Shown here: positions 54,517-62,209 of the stretch, piece by piece
Layout of the letters: each line of letters begins with the position of its first letter
Numbering within the stretch: position 1 is the stretch's first letter
DNA from: Flavipsychrobacter sp.
Lineage (GTDB): Bacteria; Bacteroidota; Bacteroidia; Chitinophagales; Chitinophagaceae
Direction of reading: 5' to 3'
NCBI GenBank assembly: GCA_016786615.1
Contig: JAEUVX010000009.1
Coordinates: 248,001-312,000, forward strand
DNA length: 64,000 nt
The notes under the pieces: generated by a model
Databases searched by the model: none
What the model was told of the DNA's origin: nothing
The model's input: only the letters and a program-made list of their open reading frames with translations
Translations under genes and position numbers: made by a program

Positions 54517-55956
54517 ATGGCAAACGACAATAAGCTGCAAAGCATTATAGCACATTGTAAGGAATACGGATTTATCTTCCAGAGTAGCGAAATATACGAC
54601 GGCCTGGGCGCGGTATATGATTATGGACAATATGGGGTGGAATTGAAAAGAAACATTCGCGATTACTGGTGGAACAGTATGACGCGTATGCACGATAATA
54701 TTGTAGGTATAGATGCGGCAATCTTCATGCACCCTACAGTATGGAAGGCAAGCGGCCACGTTGACAACTTCAGCGACCCGATGATAGATAACAAGGATAG
54801 CAAAAAACGTTATCGTGTCGATCACCTGATAGAAGCGCATGCGGAGACATTGGGAGCAGAACAGGCGGAAGTGCTGATTAAGAAAATGGAGCAACTGCTG
54901 GAAGCTGATGATTTTGCAGGGCTTAAAACATTAATTGAAGAGAATAAGATAAAATGTAGTGTAAGTGGTACGGCAAACTGGACAGATGTACGCCAGTTCA
55001 ACCTTATGTTTGCTACAGAAATGGGTGCTGTAGCATCTGACAACCCTGAAGATAATAAAGTGTACCTGCGCCCCGAAACGGCACAAGGTATATTCGTAAA
55101 CTTCCTGAATGTGCAGAAAACAGGCAGGATGAAGATACCATTCGGTATTGCACAAACAGGTAAGGCATTTCGTAATGAGATAGTAGCACGTGGCTTTATA
55201 TTCCGTATGCGCGAATTTGAGCAGATGGAAATGCAGTTTTTTGTAAAACCCGGTACACAGAAGGAATGGTACGAATACTGGAAGGAAGCGCGTATGAAAT
55301 GGCATAGCAGTTTAGGTATTCCGGCAGAGCGTTACCGCTTTCACGACCATGTAAAGCTGGCACACTATGCAGATGCTGCCTGCGATATTGAATACGATTT
55401 TCCGATGGGTTTTAAAGAAGTAGAAGGCATACACAGCCGTACAGATTTTGACCTGAAAAGCCATCAGGAGTATAGTGGTAAAAAACTCACGTATTTCGAT
55501 ACAGAAATCAATCAGCACTATGTACCCTATGTTGTAGAAACCTCAATAGGGTTGGACCGTACTGTGATGATGATACTAAGTGAGGCATACCAGGAGGAAG
55601 ACCTGAGTACAGCAGAAAAGCAGGATAGCCGTGTGGTATTGAAATTTCCGGCTATGCTGGCACCTATAAAACTGGCTATACTGCCGTTGACTAAAAAAGA
55701 TGGTATGCCGGAGATAGCCAAGCAGCTTATGGATGAGTGCCGTCCGTACTTTAAATGTTTTTACGAGGAGAAAGACTCAATCGGTAAAAGATACAGAAGG
55801 CAGGATGCTATTGGTACCCCATTCTGCGTAACGATAGATGGCCAGACAAAAGAAGACCAGACTGTAACAATCAGGTACAGAGATTCTATGACACAGGAAA
55901 GGGTACCGCTTGCAGAAGTGAGGAATATTGTGATGAAAGCAACACAAATGTTTTAA
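54517..55956 (+). CDS. glyS: Glycyl-tRNA synthetase, homodimeric type
   Basis: 479 residues. The single-chain alpha2 class II enzyme, not the alpha/beta type. AVYDYGQYGVELKRNIRDYW at the N-terminus, motif 2 FRNEIVARGFIFRMREFEQM, motif 3 VPYVVETSIGLDRTVMMIL, and an anticodon-binding C-terminal domain (KLAILPLTKKDGMPEIAKQL, QDAIGTPFCVTIDGQT). The promoter directly abuts the start. A terminator follows 11 bases after the stop. Confidence 0.97.
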   Translation: MANDNKLQSIIAHCKEYGFIFQSSEIYDGLGAVYDYGQYGVELKRNIRDYWWNSMTRMHDNIVGIDAAIFMHPTVWKASGHVDNFSDPMIDNKDSKKRYRVDHLIEAHAETLGAEQAEVLIKKMEQLLEADDFAGLKTLIEENKIKCSVSGTANWTDVRQFNLMFATEMGAVASDNPEDNKVYLRPETAQGIFVNFLNVQKTGRMKIPFGIAQTGKAFRNEIVARGFIFRMREFEQMEMQFFVKPGTQKEWYEYWKEARMKWHSSLGIPAERYRFHDHVKLAHYADAACDIEYDFPMGFKEVEGIHSRTDFDLKSHQEYSGKKLTYFDTEINQHYVPYVVETSIGLDRTVMMILSEAYQEEDLSTAEKQDSRVVLKFPAMLAPIKLAILPLTKKDGMPEIAKQLMDECRPYFKCFYEEKDSIGKRYRRQDAIGTPFCVTIDGQTKEDQTVTIRYRDSMTQERVPLAEVRNIVMKATQMF

Positions 55957-55967
55957 ATAAAATCTAC

Positions 55968-55990
55968 AAGCCGTCGCTAGACGGCTTTTT
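55968..55990 (+). terminator. Terminator of glyS
   Basis: AAGCCGTC and GACGGCTT form an 8-bp stem with loop GCTA and a T tail. The next gene starts three bases later. Confidence 0.8.
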
Positions 55991-55992
55991 AT

Positions 55993-56310
55993 ATGCTTCA
56001 GGAAGAAGAAATATTAAAACAGGAGCTTGAAAAGCAATGGGGGTTGATGCTCCCGGAAACAATATCTGAACAAGAGATTATTGAAAAACTTTCTTTGCAG
56101 ATAGCTGTTATTGCAGAAAAAGGCCCTGATGCTTTTTTTCAGTTGATGTACAGGCTGGATATTCCTGAAAAGCAATTGAACAGAACTATGTATGATAAAG
56201 AAGTAGCCAAAGAGATAGCAAAACTGGTATACAGCAGGCAATTGCAAAAAATACGGAGCAGGGCCTTTTATAAAGGCAAATCGATGAATGACGAAGATAT
56301 TAGTTGGTGA
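55993..56310 (+). CDS. Small hypothetical protein
   Basis: 105 residues, highly charged and predicted all-helical (EEEILKQELEKQWGLMLP, EQEIIEKLSLQIAVIAEKG). No signal peptide or membrane segment is present. It is probably a real gene: good coding character, an ATG three bases after the glyS terminator, and only 21 bases before the MbnP-like gene. The central part GPDAFFQLMYRLDIPEKQLN is well formed, but I do not recognise the family. It may be read through from glyS or share transcription with the MbnP/MbnH pair. Confidence 0.75.
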   Translation: MLQEEEILKQELEKQWGLMLPETISEQEIIEKLSLQIAVIAEKGPDAFFQLMYRLDIPEKQLNRTMYDKEVAKEIAKLVYSRQLQKIRSRAFYKGKSMNDEDISW

Positions 56311-56331
56311 TTATTATGTAATTTTAAGCTA

Positions 56332-57078
56332 ATGAACAGAATAACAATTTACACACTGGTATTTGTATTGTTGCATCTTGCTTCGTGTACTAAAAAGCCC
56401 GATCCTGCTTCTGATGTGACTGTAAGCACGGCTAAGGTTAATATAAAAATTGAAAATAGGGCAGGGAATCAAATACTGAAGTTGAATGATGTATGGTATA
56501 AAAACGAGAATGGAGACTCATTACAGGTATCAGTATTCAACTACTTTATTTCAAACATAAAACTGATAAGAGAAGATGGATACATATACTCAGAAAATGA
56601 AAGTTACCATTTGGTGAGAGAAGATAACGCTGCAACAAAATCATTTACAATTCAAAATATTCCTCCCGGAAATTATAAGACAATCAGTTTTTTAATTGGA
56701 GTAGATAGTACACGTAACGTATCTGGCGCACAGACAGGAGATCTGGACCCCAATACCGGGATGTTTTGGGATTGGAATACAGGTTACATAATGGCAAAGC
56801 TTGAAGGCAAATCTCCTGCGAGTTCAGGCGGTATGGTACTATATCATCTTGGTGGTTACAGTGGTGCGGGTAATGCTATCAGAACAGTAACCTTTAACAG
56901 GGATATTTCATTTTCTGTAAAAGAGGTGAAAACTATACACTTTAATGCAGATGTGTTAGAGTGGTTTAAGACGCCGACAACAATTAAAATAAAGGAGATA
57001 GATGTAGTGTCGGGAACAAGTACAAAAATAATTGCCGATAATTACATGGACATGTTTTCAATAGACCATATAGATTAA
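56332..57078 (+). CDS. MbnP-family lipoprotein (candidate copper-binding)
   Basis: 248 residues. A lipobox (LLHLASC) lipidates the N-terminus. The beta-rich mature protein has the family signature around residues 143-152, GMFWDWNTGY, followed by IMAKLEG; the two Trp are of the kind that the partner MauG-like enzyme oxidises. In characterised MbnP proteins one Trp becomes kynurenine and the product binds copper. The gene is directly followed (two bases) by a dihaem MbnH/MauG-like gene, the pairing seen for this family. Copper binding here is inferred. Confidence 0.85.
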   Translation: MNRITIYTLVFVLLHLASCTKKPDPASDVTVSTAKVNIKIENRAGNQILKLNDVWYKNENGDSLQVSVFNYFISNIKLIREDGYIYSENESYHLVREDNAATKSFTIQNIPPGNYKTISFLIGVDSTRNVSGAQTGDLDPNTGMFWDWNTGYIMAKLEGKSPASSGGMVLYHLGGYSGAGNAIRTVTFNRDISFSVKEVKTIHFNADVLEWFKTPTTIKIKEIDVVSGTSTKIIADNYMDMFSIDHID

Positions 57079-57080
57079 GT

Positions 57081-58127
57081 ATGACAAGAAAGATTGTAAA
57101 AAGTATTTTATTTCTTCTCAGCAGTACTGCTGTTATAGTGGCTTGCAAGCCCGACCCTAGTTTCGAACCGGTGGTTGAAGCGCCGCTGGAGTTTAAAGTA
57201 CCGCAGGGCTGGCCGCAACCGTTTTATAATTACAGTAATAACACACTTAAAAAAGAGGGCTTTGCATTAGGCCGAAAACTGTTTTATGATCCTAAATTAT
57301 CAAGAGATAATACAGTTTCGTGCGGTAGCTGCCACCAGCAGTTTTCTGCATTCGCGCAGATAGACCATCCTGTAAGTCATGGTGTTGACGACTTGCTTGG
57401 AAACAGAAACTCCCCCGCACTGTTCAACCTCAACTGGCATACCAGCTTCTTTTGGGATGGTGGGGTAAACCATATAGAAAACCAGCCGATTGCACCGATA
57501 CAGAATCCGGTGGAGATGGATTTGCAGATGGCTGATTTGGTTAAAAAACTACAGGCAGATGCAACCTATCGCAGTATGTTCAAGTCTGCATTCGGCGATG
57601 AAACGGTAACTTCTCAAAGAATTGCAAAAGCTTTTGCACAATTCATGGGTATGATGGTGTCGGACAATGCCAAATTCGATAAATATAAACGAGGAGAAGC
57701 TGGTGGTGCAATGACACCGCAGGAACTGGATGGATATGAAGTATATAAACAAAATTGTGCAGCTTGTCATACCGAGCCATTATTTACAGATTTCTCATAC
57801 AGAAATAACGGCTTGCCACCAACAAGTGTAAATGATAGCGGTAGGGCACATATCACATTACTGAGTACTGATTTGTACAAGTTTAAAATACCATCTTTGC
57901 GAAACCTGAAGTACACATGGCCATATATGCACGATGGCAGGTTTAATACAATAGATCAGGTACTAAACCACTATGCGACAGGTATATTGCAATCTCCGAC
58001 ATTAGATATTAAGTTGGGTAGCGGGATAATATTGACTGAAAAGCAACGCGATGATTTGAAAGCGTTTTTGAATACCCTTAATGACGAGGCGTTTATTGCA
58101 AATACAATATTTGCTGAGGTGAAATAG
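57081..58127 (+). CDS. Dihaem cytochrome c peroxidase-like enzyme (MbnH/MauG family)
   Basis: 348 residues. A lipobox-like VIVAC sits at the N-terminus. Two haem sites are seen: C81-G-S-C-H85 and C226-A-A-C-H230. GRKLFYDPKLSRDNTVSCGS, NRNSPALFNLNWHTSFFWDG and KIPSLRNLKYTWPYMHDGRF are typical of the MauG/CcpA superfamily. MauG-like members use a bis-Fe(IV) state for Trp oxidation, whereas CcpA reduces peroxide. Adjacency to the MbnP-like gene favours the MbnH role. The two lipoproteins would both face the periplasm or outer membrane. Confidence 0.88.
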   Translation: MTRKIVKSILFLLSSTAVIVACKPDPSFEPVVEAPLEFKVPQGWPQPFYNYSNNTLKKEGFALGRKLFYDPKLSRDNTVSCGSCHQQFSAFAQIDHPVSHGVDDLLGNRNSPALFNLNWHTSFFWDGGVNHIENQPIAPIQNPVEMDLQMADLVKKLQADATYRSMFKSAFGDETVTSQRIAKAFAQFMGMMVSDNAKFDKYKRGEAGGAMTPQELDGYEVYKQNCAACHTEPLFTDFSYRNNGLPPTSVNDSGRAHITLLSTDLYKFKIPSLRNLKYTWPYMHDGRFNTIDQVLNHYATGILQSPTLDIKLGSGIILTEKQRDDLKAFLNTLNDEAFIANTIFAEVK

Positions 58128-58146
58128 GTTTATTACAAAGAGTATT

Positions 58147-58180
58147 AAAAAAAAGACCTTGATTATTCAAGGTCTTTTTT
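58147..58180. terminator. Bidirectional terminator after the MbnH-like gene
   Basis: AAGACCTTGA and TCAAGGTCTT, extended by A and T runs, form a stem with loop TTAT. It contains the stop codon of the minus-strand lipoprotein gene. Confidence 0.88.
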
Positions 58181-58483
58181 AATGTCTATCAGTTCTACTA
58201 TTTCATAAAACTTTTTAACCGGAAAGGTGTTGCAGATTTCACCTTCTCCGTCTCTGTTTAGTTTAACTTTTACCTTAAGCCCATCATGATGATAGGCGCT
58301 GGGTATGTAACGAGGACGAACTAATGAGCCATCGCTATCCATTTTCAGCATATAGCCACAACCACTTTTAGCAATGTCGCCGGTATCCACAATTGTGGCT
58401 TTTTCCATGTTTTTATCCTTTTTACATGCAACCACAAAAACAGCTAACATCACAAAAGTGCCTATTAAGTATTTACGCATCAT
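58163..58483 (-). CDS. Small lipoprotein of unknown function
   Basis: About 106 residues from ATG 58483 (the next codon is also ATG). Lipobox VFVVAC followed by KKDKN, a typical Bacteroidota lipoprotein start. The mature part is rich in charged residues, with two cysteines (SGCGYMLKMDSDG and GEICNTF). It ends in VKKFYEIVELIDIKKDLE. A 7-of-8 -7 element (CAAATTTG, 58499-58506) lies just upstream. No family recognised. Confidence 0.75.
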   Translation of the reverse strand: MMRKYLIGTFVMLAVFVVACKKDKNMEKATIVDTGDIAKSGCGYMLKMDSDGSLVRPRYIPSAYHHDGLKVKVKLNRDGEGEICNTFPVKKFYEIVELIDIKKDLE

Positions 58484-58540
58484 GACAGTCGTTTGATACA
58501 AATTTGGCTATGAAAATACTAAAAACTTTTAAAGGTGCAA

Positions 58541-59251
58541 TCATGCCGTAAACTTATATCCGATACCCCGTACAGAATGAAAGTGTCTGGGGTTACGGCT
58601 GTCTTTCTCGAAATACTTACGGAAATTGAGTATAAAGTTGTCTATAGTACGTGTAGTAGGGTACACATTATAGCCCCAAACTACCTGCAAAATATGCTCC
58701 CTTGATACTACCTGCCCTTCATGCTCAATCAGCAATTTCAGTAATGCAGCCTCTTTTTTGCTTAGTTCCTGTGGTTTGCCCGCAACGTCAATACATTCAT
58801 GTGCTGCAAAATCAACTTTGCATCCATCAAATTCATATATGTCGGTTACGGATTGGGGGGCTTTAATTTTCTTATCCTTAACTATCAGTTTATCAACACG
58901 TAACAGCAATTCTTCAAGATTGAATGGCTTGGTCATATAATCGTCGCCACCTTTTTTAAGTCCTTCCACCCTGTCTGCCCCTGTATTTCTGGCAGAAAGA
59001 AATAGGATGGGTACATTATTATGCTGTGTACGTATTGTTTCGCAAACCGTAATACCATCCATATCCGGCAGCATTATGTCGAGCAGTATCAGGTCAAAGT
59101 GTTCATTCTTTACCATTTTAATAACAGCCGGGCCATTATCTGCAGTAGTTACTTCGTATCCCTCCAGTTCCAGGTTCAGTTTCAGTGCGTCCCTTAAGCT
59201 TTCCTCATCTTCAACCACCAAAAGGGAGGCCTTGGTTTCTTTAGTAGTCAT
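58541..59251 (-). CDS. OmpR/PhoB-family response regulator (orphan)
   Basis: 236 residues from ATG 59251; a TTG at 59287 is less likely. The receiver has the acidic pair in VVEDEES, phospho-acceptor D58 (LILLDIMLPDMDG), S87 and K108 (YMTKPF). The winged helix covers about 140-236 (LSKKEAALLKLLIEHEG, TRTIDNFILNFRKYF, SVRGIGYKFTA). No histidine kinase gene is next to it. It shows the same architecture as the regulator at 15422-16126 but is clearly divergent. The gene lies between a lipoprotein gene and a tRNA gene. Confidence 0.93.
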   Translation of the reverse strand: MTTKETKASLLVVEDEESLRDALKLNLELEGYEVTTADNGPAVIKMVKNEHFDLILLDIMLPDMDGITVCETIRTQHNNVPILFLSARNTGADRVEGLKKGGDDYMTKPFNLEELLLRVDKLIVKDKKIKAPQSVTDIYEFDGCKVDFAAHECIDVAGKPQELSKKEAALLKLLIEHEGQVVSREHILQVVWGYNVYPTTRTIDNFILNFRKYFEKDSRNPRHFHSVRGIGYKFTA

Positions 59252-59348
59252 ATTGGTCTGTTTTTCTTGATATAAAAATAATGACAATTAGTGCCTTATG
59301 ACAATAGTTGGTAGAGATATGGTAATTACATGACAATCCGAAAATCTG

Positions 59349-59379
59349 TTTGGTTCATTACTGAAAATTCTTACCTTTG
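59349..59379 (+). promoter_or_regulatory. Promoter of the tRNA-Leu gene
   Basis: TTTG at 59349-59352 and TACCTTTG at 59372-59379 are separated by 19 bases: full -33 and -7 elements of the Bacteroidota type. Transcription would start about five bases before the tRNA. Confidence 0.7.
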
Positions 59380-59390
59380 CCACCCGTTTA

Positions 59391-59472
59391 GCGGGTGTGG
59401 TGAAATTGGTAGACACGCTAGACTTAGGATCTAGTGCTGCGAGGCTTGGGGGTTCGAGTCCCTCCACCCGCA
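59391..59472 (+). tRNA. tRNA-Leu (anticodon UAG)
   Basis: The 7-bp acceptor stem GCGGGTG/CACCCGC, the D arm GTG...CAC, and the anticodon stem CTAGA/TCTAG with loop CTTAGGA are all visible; the anticodon TAG is at 59425-59427. A variable arm of class II type and a T arm with TTCGAGT complete it. CCA is not encoded. A short frame crossing the gene is not a protein. Confidence 0.97.
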
Positions 59473-59486
59473 CAAAAAACGACAAC

Positions 59487-59514
59487 AGCCGATACCAAAG
59501 TATCGGCTTTTTTT
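59487..59514 (+). terminator. Terminator of the tRNA-Leu gene
   Basis: AGCCGATAC and GTATCGGCT form a 9-bp perfect stem with loop CAAA, followed by six T. It lies 14 bases after the tRNA and 28 before trigger factor. Confidence 0.88.
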
Positions 59515-59541
59515 AAAAACATTTTAAAATATAAATAAACT

Positions 59542-60921
59542 ATGGCTACGGTAACGCGCGAAAACATCGGCACGCTGCACGAGAAAATAACCGTAAAACT
59601 GGGTAAAGACGATTATATGCCGTCTTTCGAAAAGTCTTTGAAGCAATATGCAAAGACTGCCAATGTACCGGGCTTCCGTAAAGGGAATGTACCTGCCGGT
59701 ATGGTAAAGAAAATGTATGGCCAATCTATCTTCAGCGACGAAGTATTACGTGCTGCAGGTGGCAAGCTGGAAGAATATCTGCAAAACGAAAAGGTTGCCA
59801 TTTTTGCGCAGCCAATGGTTATACCAAATGAAAAACCACTATCGTTGGATATGAACAATCCTGCCGATGTGGATTTCGCATTTGAAGTAGGTATTAAGCC
59901 TGATTTTGAAATAACACCAATTAAGAAGAAAGCTGCGCTTACAAAGTATAAAATAGCTATCTCTGATAAAATGGTGGAAGATGAGATAGAGCGTATCACA
60001 AAACGTTACGGAAATGCTGAAACACAGCCGGAAGTAGCTACAAAAGATGATATCATCTACTCTAAATACGAATTGTGCGATGCTGATGGCAATGTATTGC
60101 CGGAGTCTCAAATGGTTGAGGATACCGTTTTGCTGGAAAAATTGCCTGTAAAACTGCAGGGAATGCTGATGGGGAAAAAGAATGAGGAATCATTCGTTAT
60201 CCGCCCTGCTGATATCTGTACAGAAGAAGAATTGGCAGGCTTCATGAAAGACCCGCTGAAACAAGGCACAGAAGCTGCAAACAACTATTACAAATTCACA
60301 CTGACACGTGTAGCGAAATTGATTCCTCGTGAGCTGAACGAAGAATTGTTTGCGCAGATATTCCCGAACGATGAAATAAAAGATACGGCTGCTTTCAAAG
60401 AGCGCCTGCGTGCAGAACTGAGCAAGGAATATGATCGTGTAAGCCGTGAACGCCTGCACAACGAAATATATGAACTGCTGGTACACCAGACACCATTTGA
60501 ATTGCCTGTTCCTTTCCTGAAGCGTTGGCTGAAAGAAGGTGGTGACAAACCAAAGTCTGTGGCAGAAGTAGAGAATGAATTTGGTGGCTTCGACCATCAA
60601 TTGCGTTGGACATTGGTGTCTGACAAACTGATACTTGATAATGCTATTTCTGTAAGCATTGAAGAAGTAAAAGAACATATCAAGGCACAGGTACTGGGTT
60701 ATTTTGGTATGGGTGCAGATGGCGATGCGCCATGGTTGGAGAGTTATATGCAGAAGGTATTGAAGGATAATAAGACAATGGATGAAACCTATCGTCGTCT
60801 GTTGTTCGATAAATTGTTCTTATTCCTTGAAACTCAGTTTGATGTAACTGAAAAAGAGGTAGCAGAAGAGGAGTTCTTCAAACTGCCTGATGCACATGCA
60901 GCGCATCACCACCATCATTAA
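59542..60921 (+). CDS. tig: Trigger factor
   Basis: 459 residues. Ribosome-associated chaperone for nascent chains. The N-terminal ribosome-binding domain shows VPGFRKGNVPAGMVKKMYG (near 42-60), the conserved GFRKG loop. The middle PPIase-like region is divergent, as usual in Bacteroidota, and the C-terminal helical arms follow (ELLVHQTPFELPVPFLKRWL). The protein ends in a natural AHAAHHHHH tail. clpP and clpX, frequent neighbours elsewhere, do not follow. The terminator comes 26 bases after the stop. Confidence 0.95.
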   Translation: MATVTRENIGTLHEKITVKLGKDDYMPSFEKSLKQYAKTANVPGFRKGNVPAGMVKKMYGQSIFSDEVLRAAGGKLEEYLQNEKVAIFAQPMVIPNEKPLSLDMNNPADVDFAFEVGIKPDFEITPIKKKAALTKYKIAISDKMVEDEIERITKRYGNAETQPEVATKDDIIYSKYELCDADGNVLPESQMVEDTVLLEKLPVKLQGMLMGKKNEESFVIRPADICTEEELAGFMKDPLKQGTEAANNYYKFTLTRVAKLIPRELNEELFAQIFPNDEIKDTAAFKERLRAELSKEYDRVSRERLHNEIYELLVHQTPFELPVPFLKRWLKEGGDKPKSVAEVENEFGGFDHQLRWTLVSDKLILDNAISVSIEEVKEHIKAQVLGYFGMGADGDAPWLESYMQKVLKDNKTMDETYRRLLFDKLFLFLETQFDVTEKEVAEEEFFKLPDAHAAHHHHH

Positions 60922-60947
60922 TAGTTAATATTGCTGTTAAATAATAT

Positions 60948-60978
60948 AAAATGGCTACGCAACCGCGTAGCCATTTTT
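60948..60978 (+). terminator. Terminator of trigger factor
   Basis: AAAATGGCTACGC and GCGTAGCCATTTT form a 13-bp perfect stem with loop AACC and a short T run. Confidence 0.9.
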
Positions 60979-61009
60979 GTATCTTGGTATTGTACTAAAG
61001 CTTTAAACT

Positions 61010-61261
61010 ATGGGTATCATATCATGGGCTTTGTTTGGCCTGATAGCAGGCGCAATTGCTAAAGCATTACGCAAAGGAGATGACCCCGGTGGGTGGATAA
61101 TTACAATTGTAATCGGCATCTTAGGTGCTGTAATAGGTGGATGGATAGGTACAGCACTTGGTTGGGGAGATGTAAGTGGCTTCAATTTCAGGAGTTTTAC
61201 ACTTGCAGTTATAGGTGCATTACTACTATTGTTTTTTGTTGGCAAAATGAGGGGTAAATAA
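61010..61261 (+). CDS. GlsB/YeaQ/YmgE-family membrane protein
   Basis: 83 residues. Two or three helices with the family's glycine-rich pattern: LFGLIAGAIAKALRKGDDPG, then GILGAVIGGWIG and ALLLLFFVGKM. These small membrane proteins are induced by stress in several bacteria, and their function is unsettled. A 7-of-8 -7 element (TATCTTGG, 60980-60987) precedes it. It is convergent with the DUF6265 gene across 15 bases with no hairpin seen. Confidence 0.92.
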   Translation: MGIISWALFGLIAGAIAKALRKGDDPGGWIITIVIGILGAVIGGWIGTALGWGDVSGFNFRSFTLAVIGALLLLFFVGKMRGK

Positions 61262-61276
61262 ACAGGCTGATTTCCA

Positions 61277-61783
61277 TCAGTTTTTATGATAAGGGAATTC
61301 TTCCTTTCGTAATTTACCGTCTTGCATGCCTTCAATGTAGGCGTACACTGTAGTGTCTGATGTTTTTTGATAGACAATACGTTGAGGAAAATCGTGTGCC
61401 AGATTCTCAAAAACTACTTCAGTATCTGAGATGCTTTTTTCTTTAAAACGTATTTCTTTACCCTCATTCTGATTACTGATTGTTGGCAGGTAATACAATG
61501 TATCATCAATGGCTGTTATCCGCAGTGATTCTGTAAATACGGTATCGCCTTTCATACTAATCACATAGCTATTGCCCGACAGGTTATTTTCATCAGTTTT
61601 CGCCCATGTTTCGGTAATAGTTACTTCCAGTGTATTAATTTGCCATGAACCTGATAACCACGATAGTTTATCTATTCTGTTTACTATTATGGTATTTGCA
61701 TCTGTCGTGTTTGATTTATTATCATCAAGACAAGATTGCAATAAAATAAAAAGAGAGGCGAATAGCAGTAGTCGTAGTTTCAT
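61277..61783 (-). CDS. DUF6265-type lipoprotein
   Basis: 168 residues from ATG 61783. The signal ends in LILLQSC, a lipobox. The mature protein has LSWLSGSWQINTLEVTITE and, later, FENLAHDFPQRIVYQK, the DUF6265 pattern of Bacteroidota proteins of unknown function. It starts one base after the VOC gene stop, so the two are translationally linked. The AraC-type regulator lies just upstream. Confidence 0.82.
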   Translation of the reverse strand: MKLRLLLFASLFILLQSCLDDNKSNTTDANTIIVNRIDKLSWLSGSWQINTLEVTITETWAKTDENNLSGNSYVISMKGDTVFTESLRITAIDDTLYYLPTISNQNEGKEIRFKEKSISDTEVVFENLAHDFPQRIVYQKTSDTTVYAYIEGMQDGKLRKEEFPYHKN

Positions 61784-61784
61784 A

Positions 61785-62147
61785 TTATTGATTTGAGTGG
61801 AGCGCGATTTTATTTCCTTCTGTATCTGTGAATATGGCGAAATAACCCATCTCATCACCAATATGTGTTTTAGGCACTAATACGTTGCCGCCAAGTCCTG
61901 TTATTTTGTTCAGTGCTACATTCAGGTCTTCACCACCGTTAAGATACACTAATGTTCCATTTTCTGTGGGGGTGTAGCCCTCTCCGCTTACTACTGCGCC
62001 TGAAGGTCCGTCGGCAGGGAATATCCCCATTTTAGTGCCCATCATATCTACAGTGTGCAATTCTATATCAAATAACCCATTGTAAAATTGTACTGCCCTT
62101 TCAAAGTTTGTTGCCGGAATTTCGAACCAGCTTACCCAGTTTTGCAT
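61785..62147 (-). CDS. VOC-family (glyoxalase-like) protein
   Basis: 120 residues from ATG 62147. VSWFEIPATNFERAVQFYNG at the N-terminus and FTDTEGNKIALHSNQ at the C-terminus mark a two-repeat VOC fold. The metal-ligand positions are not those of glyoxalase I with certainty, so it may bind a small molecule. A TTCCTTTG box (62164-62171, minus strand) is a 7-of-8 promoter element. It ends one base before the DUF6265 gene. Confidence 0.85.
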   Translation of the reverse strand: MQNWVSWFEIPATNFERAVQFYNGLFDIELHTVDMMGTKMGIFPADGPSGAVVSGEGYTPTENGTLVYLNGGEDLNVALNKITGLGGNVLVPKTHIGDEMGYFAIFTDTEGNKIALHSNQ

Positions 62148-62209
62148 GTTATTCTTTTTCTGACAAAGGAAAACCATGCAATACATACTGCATTGTACAA
62201 ATCGGACAT

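Noticed and set aside
59288-59485. Open frame of 65 codons on the minus strand
   Set aside because: It runs across the complete tRNA-Leu gene and its promoter, so it is not a protein gene.
60892-60921. His-rich end of trigger factor as vector tag contamination
   Set aside because: The flanking sequence continues naturally into a genomic terminator and the next gene. The tail is preceded by AHAA rather than a linker, so a cloned tag is unlikely.
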